Origin: JAOUGY01 sp963785075
Lineage (GTDB): Bacteria > Actinomycetota > Acidimicrobiia > Spongiisociales > ZC4RG35
Length of the DNA: 64,000 bases
Direction: 5' to 3'
NCBI GenBank assembly: GCA_963785075.1
Contig: CAWATW010000009.1
Location: 124,001-188,000, forward strand
Each line of letters opens with the position of its first letter. Within the stretch, counting starts at the first letter, position 1. Made by a program: the position numbers and the translations under genes. Of this stretch, positions 52,080-59,882 are shown one piece after another. The notes below the pieces were generated by a model. That model was not told the DNA's origin. It was given only the letters and a program-made list of their open reading frames with translations, and ran no database searches.

Positions 52080-52945
52080 TGTACGAGGTCGTCCACCGCA
52101 CCCGATACGACTACGACGCCCCTGTCACCGCCAGCTACGCCCAGGTCCACCAACTCCCGTGGGACGTGGACGGTCAGCATTGTGTACGACGATCCGTCAC
52201 CTCCGAGCCGACCCCAGAACACGTTCGGCACCGCACGGACTACTTCGGCAACCCGGTCGCCTTTCTCGCGATCGACGAGCCGCACTCCAGACTCACGGTG
52301 ACCAGCTCGTGTGTGGTCGACACCACGGGACGCCCCACGGAGTTCGGGGTGACCGCAGACCAGCCTTGGGAAGCTGTCGCCCGACTCGCAGAAGGGGGTG
52401 AGGACCTGGTCGCCGTCGAGTTCGCCCTCGACTCACCACTGGTGTCGGGGAGCGGCAGACTCGCCGAGTTGGCATCTCGATCGTTCGAACCGGGCCGGCC
52501 GATGTCCGAGGTGGTTACCGCCCTCTGCTCCGAGGTCCATGGCTCATTCGAGTTCAAACCAGGCTCGACCGACGTGTCCACCACCATCGATGAGGTGCTC
52601 GACCTGGGGAAGGGCGTGTGCCAGGACTTCGCACACGTGATGATCGGCTGTCTCCGCTCGATGGGCCTGCCGGCGGCCTACGTCAGCGGATACCTGGAGA
52701 CGGAGCCCCCACCCGGCCAGGCGCGGCTGACGGGAGTGGATCGCACCCATGCGTGGGTGAGTGTGTATCTGGGGCAGGGGCAGTGGGCGAGCATCGACCC
52801 GACCAACAACCAGATGGCCGGTCCCCGGTACATCACGACGGCGCGAGGACGGGACTACTCGGACGTGCCTCCGCTCAAAGGTGTCATCTACACCGACGCC
52901 GAGGAGTCCACGCTGACGGTCGAAGTCGACGTCGTCCCCACCTGA
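52076..52945 (+). CDS. Transglutaminase family protein
   Basis: 289 residues from the ATG in an ATGA overlap (a second ATG follows at 52079). The transglutaminase N domain opens with YEVVHRTRYDYDAPVTASYA. The catalytic core has Cys (GKGVCQDFAHVMIGCLR), His (RTHAWVSVYLG) and Asp (SIDPTNNQ). It is the third protein of the cassette and probably acts on the peptide bond made by the ligases. A palindromic element lies 30 bases after the stop. Confidence 0.9.
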   Translation: MMYEVVHRTRYDYDAPVTASYAQVHQLPWDVDGQHCVRRSVTSEPTPEHVRHRTDYFGNPVAFLAIDEPHSRLTVTSSCVVDTTGRPTEFGVTADQPWEAVARLAEGGEDLVAVEFALDSPLVSGSGRLAELASRSFEPGRPMSEVVTALCSEVHGSFEFKPGSTDVSTTIDEVLDLGKGVCQDFAHVMIGCLRSMGLPAAYVSGYLETEPPPGQARLTGVDRTHAWVSVYLGQGQWASIDPTNNQMAGPRYITTARGRDYSDVPPLKGVIYTDAEESTLTVEVDVVPT

Positions 52946-52965
52946 CGGCACCAGCGGTCCCCGGA

Positions 52966-53020
52966 CGGGTTTTCGTGCACAAAAGGCGTGATATTCACGC
53001 CTTTTGTGCACCAGAACCCG
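52966..53020. repeat. Palindromic element, copy 1
   Basis: A 37-base perfect palindrome except for its 5-base centre ATATT (52975-53011): GTGCACAAAAGGCGTGA and its complement. Outer arms CGGGTTTT and AGAACCCG extend it to 55 bases. It follows the transglutaminase stop and can form a strong hairpin with a T-containing stem, so it also works as a terminator. Confidence 0.9.
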
Positions 53021-53104
53021 GGATTCGACGCTCATGTCTCGGACGCCAACGCCGATCGGTCCTTCAGGTTCCGATCAAGACGCTTGAAACGCGCTCCGAC
53101 CGGG

Positions 53105-53110
53105 TACGTT
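53105..53110 (+). promoter_or_regulatory. -10 element TACGTT of a leaderless promoter
   Basis: TACGTT, seven bases, then ATG at 53118; no ribosome-binding site. It gives the metallopeptidase gene its own transcript. Confidence 0.45.
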
Positions 53111-53117
53111 GCGTGTC

Positions 53118-54140
53118 ATGCGGGCGTTCACCTGTGAGGTCTGTGGCCAGCTCCTCTTCTTCGACAACTCGAGCTGTCTGCAGTGCGGATCGCTTCTCGG
53201 CTTCGATCCCGCGACTCGCCGACTGAGGGCGGTGACGTCGAACGGCCACACGCTGACGTGGGTGAATGGGGGTACCGAGTCGTTTCGGAGTTGCGCCAAC
53301 CAGCTGACCGCGCGCTGCAACTGGCTGATTCCGACCGAGGATCCGTCGCCGTTGTGCGCGTCTTGTCGACTGACGACCGTACGTCCCAACGACGGTGAAG
53401 CCGATGCGATGGTGGCCTTCGCAGATGCCGAGGCGGCCAAGCGCCGACTCATCTTCCAACTGGTCGGTCTCGGTTTGCCCGTGACAGGGCGCGACGAGAA
53501 CCCGGCGCAGGGCGTCGCATTCGAGCTCCTGTCGTCGCGCGGACACGATGTGACCACGGGCCACGAGGACGGAGTGATCACCCTCGATCTCTCGGAGTCC
53601 GACGACGCCCACCGCGAGTTCGTCCGGCTGCAACTCGGAGAGGCGTACCGCACCGTTCTCGGACACCTCCGCCATGAGATCGGGCACTACTACTGGCCGA
53701 CCCTGGTGGCATCAACGGGTCGGGTCGATCGCTTCCGAGAGCTGTTCGGCGACGAACGTGTGTCATATCAGGCTGGCCTCGACCGACACTACGCCGAGGG
53801 GCCTCCGCCCGACTGGACGCTGTCACATGTCAGCGAATACGCCACCATGCATCCGTGGGAGGACTGGGCTGAGACCTTTGCGCACTACCTCCACATCCGC
53901 TCCGGCCTGGAGACCGCCGATTCGTTCGGGCTCCGAGTCGAAGACCCCTCTTCGGCGGCCGGCCGCAAAGCCGGTTCGGACACCGCTCACCTGTCGATCG
54001 GCCCGCTCATCGACCGTTGGCTTGCGTCCACGATCGCCATGAATGCCATGTCTCGCTCCATCGGACAGGGCGACCTCTATCCCTTCGTGCTGCCGCCCCG
54101 GGTCGTGGAGAAGCTCGACTTCGTCCACGGCCTCCTCTGA
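53118..54140 (+). CDS. Zinc-ribbon putative zinc-binding metallopeptidase (Peptidase_Mx-like)
   Basis: 340 residues. Two zinc ribbons open it (CEVCGQLLFFDNSSCLQCGS, then CANQ...CNWL...CASC at about 56-90). The zincin core has HEIGHYYW at about residues 186-193 and a downstream Glu (PWEDWAETFAHYLHIRSGLE). Members of this family often lie next to the transglutaminase/ATP-grasp cassette. It may cleave the modified peptide or process the substrate. It is set off by its own promoter and by palindromes on both sides. Confidence 0.87.
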   Translation: MRAFTCEVCGQLLFFDNSSCLQCGSLLGFDPATRRLRAVTSNGHTLTWVNGGTESFRSCANQLTARCNWLIPTEDPSPLCASCRLTTVRPNDGEADAMVAFADAEAAKRRLIFQLVGLGLPVTGRDENPAQGVAFELLSSRGHDVTTGHEDGVITLDLSESDDAHREFVRLQLGEAYRTVLGHLRHEIGHYYWPTLVASTGRVDRFRELFGDERVSYQAGLDRHYAEGPPPDWTLSHVSEYATMHPWEDWAETFAHYLHIRSGLETADSFGLRVEDPSSAAGRKAGSDTAHLSIGPLIDRWLASTIAMNAMSRSIGQGDLYPFVLPPRVVEKLDFVHGLL

Positions 54141-54145
54141 CCAGA

Positions 54146-54202
54146 CCGGGTTTTGGTGCACAAAAGGCGTGAATATCACGCCTTTTGTGCACGAAAACCC
54201 GG
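54146..54202. repeat. Palindromic element, copy 2 (mirror image of copy 1)
   Basis: The 37-base core (54156-54192) is the exact reverse complement of copy 1: the centre reads AATAT instead of ATATT. Outer arms CCGGGTTTT/AAAACCCGG are longer and better matched than in copy 1. It lies between the metallopeptidase stop and the convergent glycoside hydrolase stop, so it could terminate both. Confidence 0.9.
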
Positions 54203-54205
54203 TTC

Positions 54206-55940
54206 CTATTCGAGGGCGGCGGCGGTGTAGGTGGTGGCCGCATCCCAGAGGAGGAAACTGTCGACTCCGGCATCGGCTGCGGCGTCGATCTGGGCTCGGA
54301 CCTCTGCCGGCCCGTAGTCGACGCCGAGCGAGAAGTCCTGTATCCAGATCACGAGACCGGCGTCGGTGCCGGCGAGCTGGGACTGGAAGTCCTCCATCGA
54401 CCGGAACACGATGTCGTACGGCTGGGTGTTCGGATTGTCCACTCCGTACTCGCCAGGACCCCAGTGCGAGGGGTAGGTCATCGGGGCGACGTAGTCGACC
54501 ACGTTCCCGATCGCCGGGATGTCCTGGGCGACCTCGTCGGGTCGGGTCGCCGCGATCCCGAACACCGCAGCCGCCAGACGGGCGCCGGCGGCGTGGACTC
54601 GTTGCTGCGACACCTCGAGAAAGTCGATGATCGCCTGCTCGGGATCACGATCCTGCCCGGGGAACCGGATGTTCTCGATGTAGTCGTCGGGCCGACGCAC
54701 GTAGTCGTACATGATGTCGTCGACGCCCAGCTCCGCCGCCTCCTCCGCCAGGGCGATGTTGTACTCCCACACCTCCTCGTTGTACGGGTTGGTGAAACCG
54801 CCGTACTTGCCATATGCGGTGCCGTCGGGGTTCTGCACCACCCAATCCATCTCTCCCTGCTCGACGGCATAGGTGGCGAGTCTCGGATCTCTGAAGTTCA
54901 CGATGCGACCCACCACCCGCACATCCATCGCGTGGAGGTCTTCCACGACCTGTTCGAGGTCCCAGAGCTCGGTGACGGCGCCGATGTCATGCGCCAGTTG
55001 AACGCGGGTGTCGTACCAGACATCGCCGCCCTCGTCCTTGAGGTCGAGCTGGACGGTGTTGATCAACCCGTCTTCGACCATCTGGATGATCGGGTCACGC
55101 AGTTCGGGGGTCGCCCATGTCCAGCCACTGGCGTGGACGCCACGAATCGGGTCCTGCCCCGGCTCGCCTGCGAGGGCCAGCGGGATGTGTACGGGAACCA
55201 CCGACACGTTTCCTGCCGGGTCGGCGAGCGTCACGTCCACAGGGGCGGCCGGAGGTCGATCGAAGGTCTTGGACGCCAACCCGTCGGTGAAGTCGAGCTG
55301 CTCGCCGTCGATCGTCACAGTGGCCTCGGCGTCGTCGACTTCGAGCTCGAGCGTCACGGCTTCGGTGACCCGGGCCGCAGATGTCGGGGCCAGCACCGTC
55401 ATCGACGGTGGAGTGCGGTCGACGGTGAAGGTCCTGCTCACGCTCGAGGAACCGAAGGGGAATGGGCGGGACAAGCTGATCGTCAACCGGTTCTCGCCCT
55501 CGGGTACGTCGGCTGCCGAAATCACGGCACTCAACCCGTCGGATGCAAGCACGACCGGTACATCGACCTCGCCGATGGTCGCGCTCGAGGTTCTCGGGAT
55601 CGGGCGCGTCCTGGAACACCACGCGGAGTTCCAGGGCGTCTGCCCGCTCGGCGCTGAGCGTGGCGCCATCTTCGATCCCCTCCAGAGTGAACGGCTCCCC
55701 GTCACCGGTGCTCCAAGCGATGATCGCAATGAGCACGATTGGCAGCAGGGTGACGACCATCAGCCCACGGCGCGTGAGCCGGTATCGAGGCTGCACCGTG
55801 CCTCCGACAGGCGCCGGCGGGGATGCAGGTGACACGGGCGAATCACGAGCCACCAGCCGCGCTTCGTCACGCAGGAGCTCGTCGAGTCGAGCGGGGTCGA
55901 AGCCGCCCTTGGGATCGCCACCTTCGATCACGTCGGACAC
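54206..55940 (-). pseudogene. DUF4015-type putative glycoside hydrolase with a frameshift
   Basis: The GTG at 55940 opens a cytoplasmic N-terminus, one membrane helix (about 58-76) and an extracytoplasmic Ig-like stretch. Near 55586-55592 (GAGCGCGACC on the minus strand) the frame changes by one base, after which reading continues to 54206: a beta-sandwich region (FTVDRTPPSMTVLAPTSAAR) and a DUF4015 TIM-barrel (GVHASGWTWATPEL, NTVQLDLKDEGGDV, DDIMYDYVRRPDDY, IQDFSLGVDYGP). A missing base would restore one protein of about 577 residues. DUF4015 proteins are predicted polysaccharide hydrolases. Either broken or a sequencing error. Confidence 0.75.
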
Positions 55941-56018
55941 AAGGTACCAGTGGCCGGCCGGGAACCCACAGCAAGCCTGAGGTTCAGATGCATCGCTCAG
56001 TACGCTCCAGCGCCAAGG

Positions 56019-57437
56019 ATGCTGTTTCCCACCATCGAGTTTGCGCTCTTCTTTCTGGTCGTGCTCACGGCCAACTGGCTACTGCTCCCGCACCGCCGGC
56101 ATTGGAAGTTGTTCATGCTCGGCGCCAGCTACGTCTTCTATGGCGCCTGGGATTGGCGGTTCCTCGGCCTCATCATCGGCTCGACCCTCGTCAACCAGTT
56201 CACGGCCCAGCGGATCGCAGCCACAGAAGACCCATCGGCACGCAAGCGCCTCATCTCCGTTGGAGTGGCGCTCAACCTCGCCGCCCTCGGTTGGTTCAAG
56301 TACTACGGCTTCTTCGCCGCTTCGATGATCAACTTCCTCGGCCGTTTCGGGATCGACGTGCCGCTTCCTCTGCTCAGCATCACGCTCCCGGTGGGGATCT
56401 CGTTCTTCACCTTCCAGGCCCTCTCCTACGTGATCGATGTCTATCGCGGAAGCGAGCATCCCGCACCGCTCCTGGACTTCGCGGTCTATCTCGCCTTCTT
56501 CCCACAGCTCGTCGCCGGTCCGATCGTCCGTAGCTCCGAGTTCCTCCCCCAGCTCCACAGGTCACACGACCCCAAGAACGTGGAAGCGGCCGAGGCGTTT
56601 GCCCTGATCGTCGGCGGACTGTTCAAGAAGGTCGTGGTCGCCAACACCCTGGCAACGAGTCTCGTGGACCCGGTGTTCGCGAATCCGGAGGCCTTCTCCG
56701 CGCTCGAGGTGCTCTTTGGGATCTACGGGTACGCCGTGCAGATCTATGCCGACTTCTCCGGCTACACCGACATTGCCATCGGCGTCGCGCTCCTGATGGG
56801 GTTCCGATTCCCACAGAACTTCGATCATCCCTACCGCGCCGTCTCACTGCAGGACTTCTGGCGTCGTTGGCACATGACCCTGTCCCGCTGGCTGCGGGAC
56901 TATCTCTACATCCCGATGGGAGGAAGCCGGAAGGGGCGGTCGGCGACCTATCGAAACCTCCTGCTGACGATGGTGCTGGGTGGGCTGTGGCATGGGGCAG
57001 CGTGGACCTTCGTGGTCTGGGGCCTGCTTCATGGCGGCGGCCTGGCCGTCGAGCGCCTCCTCGCCGAGCGGCGGGCCGACCGCGGGGTTGTGATGGTGGA
57101 GACCCCTGCAGCGCTGGCGACGAAGCGGTTTCTCACCTTCCATCTGGTGTGTCTGGGATGGGTCTTCTTCCGTGCCGAGAACTTCTCGGTCGCAGCCACG
57201 ATCCTGTCGCGGCTCGTCGACTTCGGCCCTTCACCGATGGTGACTCCCGTCGTGCTGTTGCTGGTGATCGGCGGCATCGGCGTCCATTACATTCCACAGC
57301 ACATCCGGCTCCGGACGCGTTTCCACTTCGGACGGCTGCAGCCCGTGGCCATGGCCGCAGCGCTCGGTGTCGTGCTGTTGTTCGTCGACGGTCTCGGGCC
57401 GGAGGGCGTCGCACCTTTCATCTACTTCCAGTTCTGA
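56019..57437 (+). CDS. MBOAT family O-acyltransferase (AlgI-like)
   Basis: 472 residues with about 11 membrane segments. LPVGISFFTFQALSYVIDVYRG, FPQLVAGPIVR, FWRRWHMTLSRWLRDYLYIP and LGGLWHGAAWTFVVWG (the conserved His) are AlgI/DltB-type motifs. It should move acyl groups across the membrane to a cell-surface polymer. ATG 56019 follows AAGG; TACGCT at 56001 may be the -10 element. The SGNH hydrolase follows after two bases, as in O-acetylation operons. Confidence 0.92.
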   Translation: MLFPTIEFALFFLVVLTANWLLLPHRRHWKLFMLGASYVFYGAWDWRFLGLIIGSTLVNQFTAQRIAATEDPSARKRLISVGVALNLAALGWFKYYGFFAASMINFLGRFGIDVPLPLLSITLPVGISFFTFQALSYVIDVYRGSEHPAPLLDFAVYLAFFPQLVAGPIVRSSEFLPQLHRSHDPKNVEAAEAFALIVGGLFKKVVVANTLATSLVDPVFANPEAFSALEVLFGIYGYAVQIYADFSGYTDIAIGVALLMGFRFPQNFDHPYRAVSLQDFWRRWHMTLSRWLRDYLYIPMGGSRKGRSATYRNLLLTMVLGGLWHGAAWTFVVWGLLHGGGLAVERLLAERRADRGVVMVETPAALATKRFLTFHLVCLGWVFFRAENFSVAATILSRLVDFGPSPMVTPVVLLLVIGGIGVHYIPQHIRLRTRFHFGRLQPVAMAAALGVVLLFVDGLGPEGVAPFIYFQF

Positions 57438-57439
57438 CG

Positions 57440-58438
57440 ATGACATCCGACGTTCACCCAACTCCCACAATCCCGACCAACCGTCCTCCAGGACGGATGG
57501 CGGCCGGCCACGTCATCATCGTCGTGGCAATCGCGCTGCTGATCGGGCTCCTCCTGAACGCCCAGGACATCCTGCGCACCGCCGAACGGCAGGAGGCAGG
57601 CTGGCAACGGACGGTGGGAGTCGCCGTCATGAAACCGATCGTGGCAATCACCGGGTTCTTGTTCATCGATCAGCCACGTAACGTCATCGACGCCGCACTC
57701 GGGCGGGCAACGGAGGAGCAGACCCCGACCACGACCGTGGTCTCCTCCACCACCACCACGGCGCCCACGGCCACCACCGTGCCGGTGATCAGAGATGTGT
57801 CGGAGGCCGACCCGCTTCGGATGTTCATCGGTGGCGACTCGATGGTGGGCCAGTTCGGCCCGATGTTGGAAGCGCGCGCCGAGGGAGCCTCCCCCGTGCA
57901 AGCGGAGGTGATCTACGAGTTCGAGTCGGGTATCACGCGCCCAGACTTCATCGACTGGCCCGTCCTCCTGAGAGACGTCCGCGTGGAGCAAGACCCCGAG
58001 GTCATCGTGTTGTTCTTCGGCGGCAACGATGCTCAAGACATCAGGATCGACGGCCTGTGGGAACCGTTCGGAACGGAGGCCTGGCAGCAGGAGTACCGCT
58101 CGCGGGTCGGTTCGCTCATGCAGGAGCTCGATGAAGACGGCCGCGACGTCTATTGGATCGGCATGCCGATCGTCAGCTCGGATACGCTCTGGGAGCGTCT
58201 CCAGATCATGAACGACATCTACAGCTCCGAGGCCGACCGCTTCGATCGCGTCCACTACATCTCCAGCGTCGAGACCTTCAGCGGACCGGATGGCGCCTAT
58301 TCGGAGTATCTCCCCGACCTGGACGGCGACGTCGTCGACATGCGCCTGAATGACGGCATCCACCTGACCACGGACGGGGGAATCCTTCTCGCCGACGTCG
58401 TGTGGGGCCAGATAGCCGAGGAGTGGGATCTCGGCTGA
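57440..58438 (+). CDS. SGNH/GDSL-type hydrolase with N-terminal anchor (DUF459-like)
   Basis: 332 residues. A membrane helix (about 24-42), Thr-rich linker (about 95-115) and an SGNH domain with GGDSMVGQF (block I), FFGGNDAQD (block III) and NDGIHLTTDGG (block V, catalytic Asp-His). Paired with the MBOAT protein it probably acts as the extracellular acetyl transferase or esterase, as in PatA/PatB and AlgI/AlgJ pairs. The target polymer is not known. Confidence 0.88.
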   Translation: MTSDVHPTPTIPTNRPPGRMAAGHVIIVVAIALLIGLLLNAQDILRTAERQEAGWQRTVGVAVMKPIVAITGFLFIDQPRNVIDAALGRATEEQTPTTTVVSSTTTTAPTATTVPVIRDVSEADPLRMFIGGDSMVGQFGPMLEARAEGASPVQAEVIYEFESGITRPDFIDWPVLLRDVRVEQDPEVIVLFFGGNDAQDIRIDGLWEPFGTEAWQQEYRSRVGSLMQELDEDGRDVYWIGMPIVSSDTLWERLQIMNDIYSSEADRFDRVHYISSVETFSGPDGAYSEYLPDLDGDVVDMRLNDGIHLTTDGGILLADVVWGQIAEEWDLG

Positions 58439-58573
58439 CCAGTCGGGGGCCTGCCAAGCGCCAGCGGCACACGCCAGACGGCGCCTGGTACTCGGTACTT
58501 GGTACTCAGTACCTCCTACTGCTTGTTGTGTGGCACAATTTGAGCGAGCAATCAAAAGCCGAGGAGGCAACAG
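58439..58573. repeat. Intergenic region with a heptamer array
   Basis: TGGTACT, CGGTACT, TGGTACT and CAGTACC follow directly at 58486-58513, again with a 7-base step. GGAGG at 58563 is the ribosome-binding site of the thiolase gene. No clear promoter was identified. Confidence 0.75.
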
Positions 58574-59881
58574 ATGGCGACCAATCGACCCGGAGTCGTC
58601 GACGGACGGAGGGTGGCGATCGTCGACGGCCTGAGGACACCGTTCGCCAAGTCGGGCACTGCCCTCAAAGATGCGAGCACCCTCGAACTCGCCCAGGCGG
58701 TCGTCACGGAGCTGTTGGAGAGATCGGGCGTCGACCCATCCGTCGTCGATCGTGTGGTCTACGGCTCCGTGGTTCAAGACGTCGCGTCGCCCAACATCGC
58801 CCGAGAGGTGGTCCTGTCCACCCGCCTGCCCGACACCACCGACGCCTATTCGATCACGAGGGCGTGCGCCACGTCGACCCAGACGTTCATCGACGGAGCG
58901 CAGGCCATCCTCATGGGTGAGGCCGATGTCGTGATCACCGGTGGAGCAGACTCCCTGTCCAGGCCCCCGGTGTTGTTCACCGATGAGTTCGTCGACGTCA
59001 TGCAGTCCGCCCAGGCGGCACGCGATCTCCCGAGCCGGCTGAAGGCGCTCGCCGAACTGCGACCGAAGGATCTGGCGCCGCAGCCGCCGGCGGTAGCCGA
59101 TCGCTCGACAGGCGAGAGCATGGGCGACGGTGCCGAGAAGATGGCTCGTATCTGGAACATCGGCCGATCCGAGCAGGACGAATACGCACTCCACTCGCAT
59201 CAGAAGGCAGTGGAGGCGTGGGAGAAGGGGGTGTACGACCGTGAGGTGATGACGCTCGCGGTTCCCCCTACCTATCGGTCGGTGGTGGAGCGCGACGGCA
59301 TCCCCCGCGCCGACACGACCATCGAGAAGCTGGCCTCGCTGAGACCGGTGTTCGACAAGCGTCACGGCACCGTGACGGCGGGCAACGCTTCCCCGCTCAC
59401 GGACGGTGCGTCTGCGCTTCTCGTCATGGAGGAACAGACCGCTCGGAGGCTCGGGTTCGAGCCGATGGCATACCTTCGGTCCTGGGGCTTCTCCGCCGTC
59501 GATCCGAACTGGCAGTTGCTGATAGGACCCGCGTTCGCCACCCCGATCGCGCTCGACCGGGCTGAGATGAGCCTCGACGAGGTAGACGTCATCGACGTGC
59601 ACGAGGCGTTCGCAGCTCAGGTGTTGGCTGTGAAGCGGGCGTTCGCCTCGGCCGAGTTCGCTCGAGAGCATCTTGGCCGTGACACGGCGATCGGCGAGAT
59701 CCCGGATGACAAACTCAACCTGTACGGCGGCTCGATCAGCCTGGGTCACCCCTTCGCCGCCACCGGTGCACGCCAACTCATCACCATGAGCAACGAACTG
59801 GTGAGGCGCGACACCGGCACCGCACTCATCACCCAATGTGCCGCCGGGGGCCTGGGTGCCGCCGTCGTCTTGGAGCGCTGA
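58574..59881 (+). CDS. fadI: Acetyl-CoA acyltransferase (thiolase, FadI/FadA type)
   Basis: 435 residues. The first catalytic Cys is in TRACATSTQTFIDGAQ, the His in DVIDVHEAFAAQVLA, and the C-terminal Cys in QCAAGGLGAAVVLER; NLYGGSISLGHPFAATGARQ is the thiolase C-terminal signature. It carries out the last step of beta-oxidation. Length matches trifunctional-complex beta subunits (FadI). GGAGG precedes the ATG. The FadJ-like gene starts two bases after the stop. Confidence 0.93.
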   Translation: MATNRPGVVDGRRVAIVDGLRTPFAKSGTALKDASTLELAQAVVTELLERSGVDPSVVDRVVYGSVVQDVASPNIAREVVLSTRLPDTTDAYSITRACATSTQTFIDGAQAILMGEADVVITGGADSLSRPPVLFTDEFVDVMQSAQAARDLPSRLKALAELRPKDLAPQPPAVADRSTGESMGDGAEKMARIWNIGRSEQDEYALHSHQKAVEAWEKGVYDREVMTLAVPPTYRSVVERDGIPRADTTIEKLASLRPVFDKRHGTVTAGNASPLTDGASALLVMEEQTARRLGFEPMAYLRSWGFSAVDPNWQLLIGPAFATPIALDRAEMSLDEVDVIDVHEAFAAQVLAVKRAFASAEFAREHLGRDTAIGEIPDDKLNLYGGSISLGHPFAATGARQLITMSNELVRRDTGTALITQCAAGGLGAAVVLER

Positions 59882-59882
59882 A

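Noticed and set aside
52966..54202. Composite transposon carrying the metallopeptidase
   Set aside because: The ends are self-palindromic hairpins, so their opposite orientation carries little meaning; there is no transposase or target duplication.
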